Notes under the pieces: generated by a model
Seen by the model: only the letters and a program-made list of their open reading frames with translations
Databases searched by the model: none
What the model was told of the DNA's origin: nothing
Position numbers and translations under genes: made by a program
Shown here: in pieces, positions 1 to 5,547 of the stretch
Layout of the letters: the number at the start of each line of letters is the position of its first letter
Numbering within the stretch: the first letter of the stretch is position 1
NCBI GenBank assembly: GCA_964436865.1
Contig: CAYTFK010000359.1
Span: 1 to 6,890 of the forward strand
Direction: 5' to 3'
DNA: 6,890 nucleotides
Origin: JAXGPP01 sp964436865
Lineage (GTDB): Bacteria; Planctomycetota; Planctomycetia; Pirellulales; Thermoguttaceae

Positions 1-13
1 CCGGTATTGAATC

Positions 14-97
<84 letters not shown>

Positions 98-128
98 TTC
101 TCTTCGTCGTGCTGGAAGCTGCGTGCCT

Positions 129-1781
129 TCACTTTGGTCCAGCGAGCCGGTTCAGGATCTCCAGGGCCTTGCCCTCCACGATCGCTTGCCACTCGGGAGC
201 CACGAGACAATCGCAATCCTCCTGGGCGTAGCCGGTATTCTGTCGCTGCTGGGCGGTGGGCAAGTAATAGATGTAGCCATTGCAGTATCCCGCGACGAAG
301 CTGAAGGGCGCGACTGCGCGCCGCTTGATGTTGAGCCCGACCTCGACGCTCGGCTCGCCGGGAAATGCGACGAGGAAGAAATCGCCGACCTGCAGCCCGA
401 CGATTTCGATCTTCAGCGTGGGAGATGCCGCCGCCTGGTTCTCGGCCAGGTGTTTCTGAACGAGCGCGAGGTTGACGTTCAATCGAGTGAGGCGCTCCAT
501 GATGCGGAGGTTTGCCAGATACGCGTCGACGCTGGCGCGGTTTGCAGCGTCGAGCCGTTTCAACTCGTCGATGCCGAGGGCGCTGTCGTGGAGGTAGCCG
601 TGGGCGTAGTACGAGGGGGACTCCGGCGATGCCTGCTGCTGCACCCACAGCGGCAGAAAGGTGGTGAAGTCGATATCGGTCGGCTTGAGCGATTGCAGCA
701 GTTGCGCCTGCTCCGCCTGGATTGCGGCAATCCGCTGCGCCTGGTCCGTAGCGCGGGGGATGTCGACGAATTCGCGGATGACTTGCAGCTCGCCCGTTCC
801 CTTGGTTTCGATCTCACGCAACGCCCGTGAGGCGCTGATGCCCAGGGCGTTTCCGAGCGGCTCGGCGTTTGCCGGGTGCAGAACCTGTTTGTAACGCACG
901 GGATTGACGTCGCCGCAACAGCCCTGAACGAACATCGCGATCGCGCCCGCCCCCAGCGACTGCTCGATCACCCGTGACGCGACGCCGGGGAAGTCGGCCG
1001 TGTTGCCGATGCTCGGCGGATTCATGATCGGATGGCAGGCGAAATTGTAGACCGCGGCCAGGGGCGTACCGTCTTCGCGGTCGAGCCGCAAGAGGCCGAT
1101 CTGCGGATCGATCGGGCCGATTGAGGCCACTTCTTCATCGGGCGGCATCGAGTAGGCGCGGCGCATGTCCACTTGCGAGCCGTCTTTCAGAGTCATGCGG
1201 CGGTTCTCGCTGATGCGGTCCTCATGCCCGGCGCCGGCTCCGACCTTCACCGGGACCATGCTTTGCCAGGCTTCCTTCACAGCCTGCACCGTGCGTTCGG
1301 CGATGTCCGAACAGACGGCGCCGTGACAATGCGTGGCGCTGACGAGGACGTGTGCCGGATCCACTTTCAGATCCTTTTCGAGTTGCCCCCGCACTCTGGT
1401 CAGGAAGTCGTTGTTGATCCTGCCGATCTCGCCGATGGCCACAGCGTCCACGGTCAAGATGACGACGGCGGCATCGTCTTTCAGCACAAGGGCCTTGACG
1501 TAGAGCGGATCGTGGAGAGGTTCCACCCGGGGATCGGAAATCTCGACCTTGGCGATTCCCGCCAAGATCTGGCCGGCGCTCGCCGTAGTGCATGGCCACC
1601 ATCCGAAGACCGCGAGCATCGCCACGATGAGAAAGACTCGCTGGGCGCGAAGACTGCGCGGGCGGCAAGGGCGAGATGGGGAAGGCAGGAATCCTGCGAA
1701 GGAGGCAGCGGCAATCATCATCTTGAGCGAAGGACGAGCTTGGGGCCGATTGGGAAAGCAGCAGATTCGTTCGCGGTCCAT
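129..1781 (-). CDS. Secreted neutral/alkaline ceramidase-like hydrolase
   Basis: This 550-residue protein matches the neutral/alkaline non-lysosomal ceramidase family, zinc amidases that cleave the N-acyl bond of ceramide. Motifs in order: ATHCHGA (149-155, His151 and His153), NFACHP (247-251, His250), NTADFPG (260-266), GCCGDVNP (287-294), FPGEPSVEVG (473-482, Glu476) and GYCNGYIYYLPT (498-509). By family knowledge one His of the first motif, His250, Glu476 and a Tyr of the last motif would bind zinc. The family nucleophile is the Ser of GDVSPN, but here that position is Asn293, so true ceramidase activity is doubtful. A hydrophobic run at about 49-63 followed by TTASAG suggests export. The basic 45-residue leader before it is long, so the real start may be the Met at 21 or 22. 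The ATG at 1781 is preceded by a weak GGGGA at 9 nt. The gene is monocistronic as far as can be seen, with no terminator before the tRNA. Confidence 0.85.
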   Translation of the reverse strand: MDRERICCFPNRPQARPSLKMMIAAASFAGFLPSPSRPCRPRSLRAQRVFLIVAMLAVFGWWPCTTASAGQILAGIAKVEISDPRVEPLHDPLYVKALVLKDDAAVVILTVDAVAIGEIGRINNDFLTRVRGQLEKDLKVDPAHVLVSATHCHGAVCSDIAERTVQAVKEAWQSMVPVKVGAGAGHEDRISENRRMTLKDGSQVDMRRAYSMPPDEEVASIGPIDPQIGLLRLDREDGTPLAAVYNFACHPIMNPPSIGNTADFPGVASRVIEQSLGAGAIAMFVQGCCGDVNPVRYKQVLHPANAEPLGNALGISASRALREIETKGTGELQVIREFVDIPRATDQAQRIAAIQAEQAQLLQSLKPTDIDFTTFLPLWVQQQASPESPSYYAHGYLHDSALGIDELKRLDAANRASVDAYLANLRIMERLTRLNVNLALVQKHLAENQAAASPTLKIEIVGLQVGDFFLVAFPGEPSVEVGLNIKRRAVAPFSFVAGYCNGYIYYLPTAQQRQNTGYAQEDCDCLVAPEWQAIVEGKALEILNRLAGPK

Positions 1782-1887
1782 TGATGATGATCCCCGGGGC
1801 GGGCAGGCCAGTTCAGCCGAAGTGTGTAGCTTCTGCGAGGAGGTCGCTCGAAGACGCCATTGCCTCTCATGTTAGAAGGGCAACTCG

Positions 1888-1914
1888 GGAACTTCCAGTG
1901 AGATACGGCGTCTG
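1888..1914 (+). promoter_or_regulatory. Possible ECF-sigma-type promoter
   Basis: GGAACTT (1888-1894) is followed after exactly 15 bp by GTCTGC (starting at 1910). The RpoE/ECF consensus is roughly GGAACTT, 15-17 bp, then GTCTAA or TCTGA, so the -35 is perfect and the -10 partial. It points rightward, toward the response regulator, about 0.5 kb upstream of its preferred start. The -35 also sits in a short hyphenated palindrome, GGAA-C-TTCC (1888-1896), so it could instead be an operator. Seven-base motifs arise by chance, and this is only a candidate. Confidence 0.25.
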
Positions 1915-1987
1915 CCCACTTGGAACCGACTTTGCGTTCGGGATCGCGATTCAAGTGGGGTGGGTGGGAGATTCGGAGGCGGCTTCG

Positions 1988-2022
1988 CGAGCCGTTGGCG
2001 CGAGTGCGCAAGGCACGGCTCG
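1988..2022. repeat. GC-rich inverted repeat, REP-like hairpin 1
   Basis: CGAGCCGT (1988-1995) pairs perfectly with ACGGCTCG (2015-2022) as an 8-bp outer stem. Inside it, GCGC (1998-2001) pairs with GCGC (2006-2009) around a GAGT tetraloop. No T-tract follows on either strand, so it does not look like an intrinsic terminator. It lies 35 bp from a second GC-rich hairpin. The pair resembles the palindromic units that repeat between genes in many GC-rich genomes. Only one copy is present here, so the repeat status is inferred. Confidence 0.5.
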
Positions 2023-2056
2023 GCAAATACTTATCCTCGTTAGCCATTTCTGCTGA

Positions 2057-2077
2057 CCGCGAGCGGGGGGCTCGCGG
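2057..2077. repeat. GC-rich perfect hairpin, REP-like hairpin 2
   Basis: CCGCGAGC (2057-2064) and GCTCGCGG (2070-2077) form a perfect 8-bp stem around a GGGGG loop. An alternative fold pairs GGGGC (2076-2080) with GCCCC (2092-2096) across the GATTGCC tandem repeat, so the two structures would compete for the same bases. No U-rich tail follows. It could be a repeated extragenic palindrome, an RNA structure in the leader of the response regulator, or a structural spacer between divergent genes. I cannot tell which from one copy. Confidence 0.5.
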
Positions 2078-2100
2078 GGCGATTGCCGATTGCCCCGGGC

Positions 2101-2128
2101 GGAACTTTTTCCTGCGCGACGGGTTCAA
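2101..2128 (+). promoter_or_regulatory. Possible second ECF-sigma-type promoter
   Basis: GGAACTT (2101-2107) is followed after 15 bp by GTTCAA (2123-2128), which matches four of six positions of GTCTAA. It faces the response regulator and lies about 70 bp before the ATG at 2199 and about 300 bp before the preferred GTG at 2430. The -10 match is weak, so confidence is low. Confidence 0.2.
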
Positions 2129-2417
2129 TGGATAGGTCTACAACACGCGGGAGGGAGAACGGAGACCGCGCCCGAACCCTTGGAGATTCAGGCCAGTCAT
2201 GACGATAGCGGCTGTGCGGATGTCGTCCAGAATGGGGGCCGCAGCCCTGCAGTCTGACGCTGCCAACCCGGTCTTGCCGACTGAGAACGCGTGTGCAACA
2301 ATGCCCGTCCCACCTGACTCGCTCCCGCCGAAACACTCACCATTTTCAGTTCCCCACGTGAACAAGCATTATCCGGCCACGGATGTGCCGGTACATGCGA
2401 CGAGCCTGTGTCAAACC

Positions 2418-2422
2418 AAGGA
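2418..2422 (+). promoter_or_regulatory. Ribosome binding site that decides the regulator start
   Basis: AAGGA lies 7 nt upstream of the GTG at 2430. It is the best Shine-Dalgarno match before any in-frame start of the response regulator. The upstream ATG codons (2199, 2220, 2232, 2301) have weak or poorly spaced purine runs. Confidence 0.55.
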
Positions 2423-2429
2423 TGGAGCC

Positions 2430-2921
2430 GTGTATCTTCAGGACGCTTCGCGACAATCGGTCGGAATCCTTCTCGTCGAAGACGACACCGTGCAGGCCCT
2501 CTTTGTGAAGGCTGCACTTGCAGATTTGCCGCAATTGCATCTGATGGCCGTGGCAAGAGACGGTTCCGAGGCGGTGGCATGGTTGAGGCGTCGACTCCGG
2601 AGCGGCAACGAGGCATTACCGGATATTATCCTGCTCGATCTGAATATGCCCAACATGGACGGTTTTCAGGTCCTTGCCGAGTTGAAATCCTCTCCGCTCC
2701 TCCGCCGGATACCGGTCGTTGTCTTCAGCACCAGTTGCGACCAGGAAGACGTTGACCGAGCCTACGAAGAAGGCGCCAATAGCTACGTCGTAAAACCTGC
2801 CAAGCTCGACGAATTGAAGCAAGCGCTCGGGCTTCTTGCCAGCTACTGGGCCAATGCCACACGGTTGCCTACCCGGCGGACGACGACCGGTTGCGCCTGT
2901 GCATCGCGCGAGCCGCGGTGA
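2430..2921 (+). CDS. Single-domain response regulator (CheY/Rcp1 type)
   Basis: This is a phospho-receiver protein of about 163 residues from the GTG start. The receiver fold begins at GILLVEDD, giving the acidic pair Asp18-Asp19 that binds Mg2+. The phospho-acceptor is Asp70 in LLDLNMPNMDGF, the conserved Ser/Thr is Ser100 in VVVFSTS, and Lys122 is in VVKPAK. The LNMPxMDG motif and the loop with a basic insert before strand 3 (RRRLRSGNEALPD) are typical of Rcp1-like regulators, which are phosphorylated by phytochrome-type or other hybrid histidine kinases. No output domain follows, only a short Arg/Thr-rich tail, so it likely acts by protein contact or phosphotransfer. No kinase is adjacent. 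The frame stays open back to an ATG at 2199, but those 77 extra residues show no conserved feature and the GTG has the better ribosome binding site. The domain call is firm and the start is not. Confidence 0.88.
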   Translation: MYLQDASRQSVGILLVEDDTVQALFVKAALADLPQLHLMAVARDGSEAVAWLRRRLRSGNEALPDIILLDLNMPNMDGFQVLAELKSSPLLRRIPVVVFSTSCDQEDVDRAYEEGANSYVVKPAKLDELKQALGLLASYWANATRLPTRRTTTGCACASREPR

Positions 2922-2926
2922 TTTCG

Positions 2927-2941
2927 GCACGTGCATCGTGC
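2927..2941. terminator. Small hairpin between convergent genes
   Basis: GCACG (2927-2931) pairs with CGTGC (2937-2941) around a TGCAT loop, 5 bp after the stop codon of the response regulator and 47 bp before the stop of the opposing gene. There is no T-tract, so it is at best a weak terminator for either direction. It is the only structure I see in this 67-bp convergent spacer. Confidence 0.2.
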
Positions 2942-2988
2942 GGTTGCAATCGTCCTGAACCGCGCGGATCGCAGCAAACTGGCTCGAC

Positions 2989-4194
2989 TCACTGCTCGGC
3001 CCAGATCGCCGCGATGGTCTCCTCCTGGCCAAACCCATGGGGTACAGACTGGCTGGGTCGATTTGCGTAGTACCAGGAACAGTTGTCAACCGGAGCATGA
3101 AGCACTCGGCTGCCCGGCATCTGAAGAAAGCCGTTTGGGTCGTGTTGCCGCACCCAACTCCAGGCGTAGAGGAGCCAGTCGTTTCGATACGATTGCTCCT
3201 GATGAGCAAACCAGGAGATCTCGTCGTAGCCCCACACCCAGCAGCCACCGACATAGGGTTGGCCGGGGCGGTCGCTCACCGCCCAATTATCGAGTTCGAC
3301 CAGGTACGGAAGATTCTCGCATGACCAGCCGCTGGGCGTTATGCCGCCCGCGCTGCGCCCGTAGATGCTGTCCAGGGCGCCCATCTTCAGCACCCCATCC
3401 TGCGGCCGCTCGGGCACTTCAATGATGCGAAGCGGAAACGAATGGAAATCGAACAGCAATCGGTCGCCGTGGAGCATTCCACCGCTGGGGACGTGGGCGT
3501 CGCATAGCACGAAGTGGCGTCGAGCGTGCTTTGCGGCATACGCCCGGACGCGCTGGAGCACTTCCCACCAGTGCGCGTGATCGGGGTCGTTGCCGTCCAT
3601 GATTTCGGCCTGGCCGAAATGGATCGCCTCGCAGCCGACATCGATGTAGGAAGCAGCCAGGAAGTAGAACCACAGTTTGGTTTCCGGCCGGCTGATGTCG
3701 GGTATCGAAGCGCCCTGTGACCAATGGTTGTGCCCTCGGCCGCTGGGGTAGAGCATCGGGCTGTAATCAAAAGTGCGCTGCTCCGGCGGCCGCCCGAACG
3801 CCTCAAAAGTCCAGGCGGGCACTGCGATCTTCTCGACTTCCTGCGACACGATTTCGAAGGCGGCGGCCTGCAGGATCAACTTTGGATTGGCGGCGTGGAC
3901 CCGGGCGGCACTACGTCGCGCGGCGTCCAGCCGCGAAGGAAGCTGGGCTTCATGGCCCCAGACATAGATCGTTCTGCCGGCGAATCTGGCCCCGGTTTGC
4001 CGCAGCATCCGGATATTGTCGTCCAAATCCCCGTGCCCCGTCAGCAGATCCTGCATGGTGATCGCTCGGGACAGGTAATTCTCGAGGACTGGTCGAGAGA
4101 TGGAGCCGTCGAAGTCGTCGTCGCGAGCGAGGCAGGCGGCGGGAAGCAGCGCAACGCCGGCAATAGCCAAGACGAGAATCAGCCGTCGTTTCAT
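2989..4194 (-). CDS. Secreted protein of unknown function, possible glycosidase-like fold
   Basis: This 401-residue protein opens with a clear signal peptide: MKRR, then a hydrophobic run to about residue 21 (LILVLAIAGVALLPAA), and a probable cleavage after CLA near residue 23. A Cys lies there, but PAAC is not a good lipobox. I do not recognise the family. The mature part is rich in Trp, His and Asp. Notable blocks are YVWGHEAQ (77-84), GHNHWSQG (154-161), HFGQAEIMDGNDPDHAHWWE (192-211), VLCDAHVPSGG (229-239), LVELDNWA (298-305) and CWVWGYDEISWF (318-329). Acidic residues after short hydrophobic stretches, such as Glu197 and Asp232, would fit a TIM-barrel glycoside hydrolase, but that is inference. 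The start is the ATG at 4194, which has AAAGGA 9 nt upstream. An in-frame TTG 18 bp earlier overlaps that site and is unlikely. The gene is divergent from the PP2C gene. Confidence 0.82.
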   Translation of the reverse strand: MKRRLILVLAIAGVALLPAACLARDDDFDGSISRPVLENYLSRAITMQDLLTGHGDLDDNIRMLRQTGARFAGRTIYVWGHEAQLPSRLDAARRSAARVHAANPKLILQAAAFEIVSQEVEKIAVPAWTFEAFGRPPEQRTFDYSPMLYPSGRGHNHWSQGASIPDISRPETKLWFYFLAASYIDVGCEAIHFGQAEIMDGNDPDHAHWWEVLQRVRAYAAKHARRHFVLCDAHVPSGGMLHGDRLLFDFHSFPLRIIEVPERPQDGVLKMGALDSIYGRSAGGITPSGWSCENLPYLVELDNWAVSDRPGQPYVGGCWVWGYDEISWFAHQEQSYRNDWLLYAWSWVRQHDPNGFLQMPGSRVLHAPVDNCSWYYANRPSQSVPHGFGQEETIAAIWAEQ

Positions 4195-4203
4195 GTCTGT
4201 CGA

Positions 4204-4209
4204 TCCTTT
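4204..4209 (-). promoter_or_regulatory. Ribosome binding site of the secreted unknown protein
   Basis: On the minus strand AAAGGA lies 9 nt before the ATG at 4194. It fixes that ATG as the start, because the only earlier candidate (TTG at 4212) directly abuts this sequence. Confidence 0.6.
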
Positions 4210-4413
4210 CAAGCGAGAAGCCTATCCGCTCTCTGCCCGAGTCTCAAGCGGTTCAAGGAGTTCTCCAATAGGAAGTGATGGCTCCGGACGCCTCCCCTCG
4301 GCGCCCTCTGTCCTGCTGGCCTGCTGCTGAGAAAACCGATTGCTGCGGGGCCAGTCTCGCCGATCCGCGGCGTGATGTTCGGCGGCCTCAGCCGGCGTTA
4401 CAATGCCGTTGTC

Positions 4414-4427
4414 GTTCCGCGCGGAAC
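4414..4427. promoter_or_regulatory. Perfect 14-bp palindrome, candidate operator
   Basis: GTTCCGCGCGGAAC reads the same on both strands with no mismatch. It lies 33 bp upstream of the phosphatase ATG and 9 bp after the TACAAT box, so it would fall just after a transcript start near 4411. That placement suits a dimeric repressor that blocks the promoter. Its right arm also contains the third GGAACTT motif of this window (4423-4429), though no -10 lies at the right distance from it. The palindrome could also be chance in GC-rich DNA. Confidence 0.4.
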
Positions 4428-4460
4428 TTCGTTGGAAACCGCCGAGAGAAAGGCAGAACC

Positions 4461-5444
4461 ATGGAACCCGGACGTCAGACCGAGACGCTGGAGTTCTTGC
4501 CAGTGTGTGGGGCATCCGGCATGGGGTGGCCGCAGCCGTTCTCCTCGCTGGTCCAAGTGGACTTCGGGGCCATGTCGCACATCGGGCGAGTGCGGTCGAA
4601 CAACGAGGACCATTTTCGCATCGCGCGAGACAGCCGTACGATGCAGACCGTGATCAGCAACCTGCCGCCCGGCCAGGTCCCCGATTACTTCGAGGACGTG
4701 GCCTACAGCATGGCGGTTGCCGACGGCATGGGTGGGGCGGCTGCCGGCGAGATTGCCAGCCGGATGGCTATCGCCATTGGCGCCAGCCTGCGGCCCAGCG
4801 ACGCCGATTGGAGCCAGCCGATCGGTGAGCAGGAGGCGAAAGGTCTGATCGGGCGGATCTGCGCCCACGTTCATAAGATCGACAGGGCTCTGGCAGAGCG
4901 GGCCCGTCTAGATCCGAACCTGAACAACATGGGAACCACGCTGACTTTCGCATACAGCGTGGGAAATATACTGTTCCTGTTCCAGGTCGGCGATTCGCGA
5001 GCCTACCTCTATCGCAAGGACCATTTGCAGCAACTGACCCACGACCATACCGTGGCGCAACTGCTGGCCGACCAGGGGCATCTCAGGCCGGAAGAAGTAG
5101 CCACGCACCAGGATCGTCACGTGCTGACGAACGCTTTGGGAGCGCAAACGGACCATTTGCACGTCGAGGTGGCGCAACACCTTCTCCTCGACGGCGATCG
5201 CATCCTGCTATGCACCGATGGCCTGACCGAAATGGTCCCGGAAGCCGAAATCGCGGAGATCCTCCACGCGACAGAGATCTCGGACGAGGCCTGCAAAGCG
5301 CTGGTGGACTCGGCACTTCGACACGGCGGACATGACAACGTCACCGTCCTGATCGCGCGCTACAGCATTCCGCCACGGGTGGATACCAGCGCGACAACCG
5401 CGGCACATCCTGGCGGACTGGAGCACGAAACGAGACTCGCCTGA
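4461..5444 (+). CDS. PP2C-type (PPM) serine/threonine protein phosphatase
   Basis: This 327-residue protein has all the main motifs of the bacterial PP2C/Stp family, Mg2+/Mn2+-dependent enzymes that remove phosphate from Ser/Thr of proteins and oppose Hanks-type kinases. Motifs are RSNNEDHF (45-52, Asp50), VADGMGG (86-92, Asp88), MGTTL (157-161), VGDSRAYLYR (176-185), QLTHDHT (191-197), NALG (224-227), LLCTDGLTE (249-257, Asp253) and GGHDNVT (289-295, Asp292). These carry the expected metal-binding aspartates. About 35 residues lie between NEDHF and VADGMGG, longer than in compact Stp enzymes. A tail of about 20 residues follows the domain. No transmembrane segment or sensor domain is seen, so it should be cytoplasmic. 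The start at 4461 has GAAAGG 7 nt upstream. The frame extends upstream to 4275 without conserved sequence. No kinase gene lies next to it. Confidence 0.93.
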   Translation: MEPGRQTETLEFLPVCGASGMGWPQPFSSLVQVDFGAMSHIGRVRSNNEDHFRIARDSRTMQTVISNLPPGQVPDYFEDVAYSMAVADGMGGAAAGEIASRMAIAIGASLRPSDADWSQPIGEQEAKGLIGRICAHVHKIDRALAERARLDPNLNNMGTTLTFAYSVGNILFLFQVGDSRAYLYRKDHLQQLTHDHTVAQLLADQGHLRPEEVATHQDRHVLTNALGAQTDHLHVEVAQHLLLDGDRILLCTDGLTEMVPEAEIAEILHATEISDEACKALVDSALRHGGHDNVTVLIARYSIPPRVDTSATTAAHPGGLEHETRLA

Positions 5445-5487
5445 TCGAGTTCGGCGGCATCGCGCTGTGGAAACGGTTCCCCGATTA

Positions 5488-5508
5488 CCTGGCGGCCTGC
5501 CGCCGAGG
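5488..5508. terminator. GC-rich hairpin between convergent genes
   Basis: CCT-GGCGG (5488-5495) pairs with CCGCC-AGG (5500-5508, one bulged G) around a CCTG loop. It lies in the 103-bp spacer between the stops of the phosphatase (+) and the TIM-barrel gene (-). This is the expected place for a shared terminator, but neither side has a T-tract, so intrinsic termination is uncertain. Confidence 0.35.
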
Positions 5509-5547
5509 CCATCGAATTGCGAGACGCTCAAGCTGTTGCGCGAGCCT

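Larger units (their letters stand above)
1782..2429. other. Intergenic region between divergent genes, no convincing gene
   Basis: These 648 bp separate the start of the ceramidase-like gene (-) from the preferred start of the response regulator (+). Open frames here, such as 1718-2128 on the minus strand and 1920-2135 on the plus strand, give Arg/Pro-rich translations with no domain and no good ribosome binding site, so I reject them. What is visible: two GGAACTT motifs on the plus strand (1888-1894 and 2101-2107), two GC-rich hairpins (1988-2022 and 2057-2077), and a perfect tandem repeat of GATTGCC (2081-2094). If the regulator starts at the ATG at 2199 rather than the GTG at 2430, the true spacer shrinks to 417 bp. 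Confidence 0.6.
4195..4460. promoter_or_regulatory. Divergent promoter region
   Basis: These 266 bp lie between the start codons of the secreted unknown protein (-) and the PP2C phosphatase (+), so both promoters are probably here. For the plus strand, TACAAT (4399-4404) is a good -10 match, but no clear -35 lies 17 bp before it. For the minus strand, a TTGAGA hexamer sits 17 bp from a poor -10 (TAGGCT). The phosphatase frame stays open through this region back to 4275, but that translation is Arg/Cys/Pro-rich without a domain and the internal ATG at 4461 is better placed. Confidence 0.45.

Noticed and set aside
123..830. 235-codon open frame on the plus strand opposite the ceramidase-like gene
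   Set aside because: It lies antisense to a gene with clear family motifs, its translation shows no domain, and long antisense frames are common in GC-rich DNA.
1173..1784. 203-codon plus-strand open frame across the 5' part of the ceramidase-like gene
   Set aside because: It is antisense shadow. His/Asp-rich translation reflects the complementary codons, and no ribosome binding site or domain is seen.
1718..2128. 136-codon minus-strand open frame covering much of the 1782-2429 spacer
   Set aside because: The translation is Arg/Pro/Ser-rich without hydrophobic core or motif, it overlaps the start of the ceramidase-like gene in another frame, and it runs through both hairpins.
2616..3254. 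212-codon minus-strand open frame spanning the regulator and the end of the secreted gene
   Set aside because: It is antisense to the receiver domain and shares DNA with the end of a better-supported gene in another frame.
4120..4194. Lipoprotein signal in the secreted unknown protein
   Set aside because: The Cys follows P-A-A rather than a canonical lipobox such as L-A-G, so cleavage by signal peptidase I near CLA is more likely.
3724..4278. 184-codon plus-strand open frame opposite the secreted unknown protein
   Set aside because: It is antisense to a gene with a proper signal peptide and ribosome binding site, and has no recognisable domain.
4275..4460. 62-residue N-terminal extension of the PP2C phosphatase
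   Set aside because: It is Arg/Cys/Pro-rich without conserved sequence and includes the promoter-like box and palindrome. The ATG at 4461 has a good ribosome binding site.
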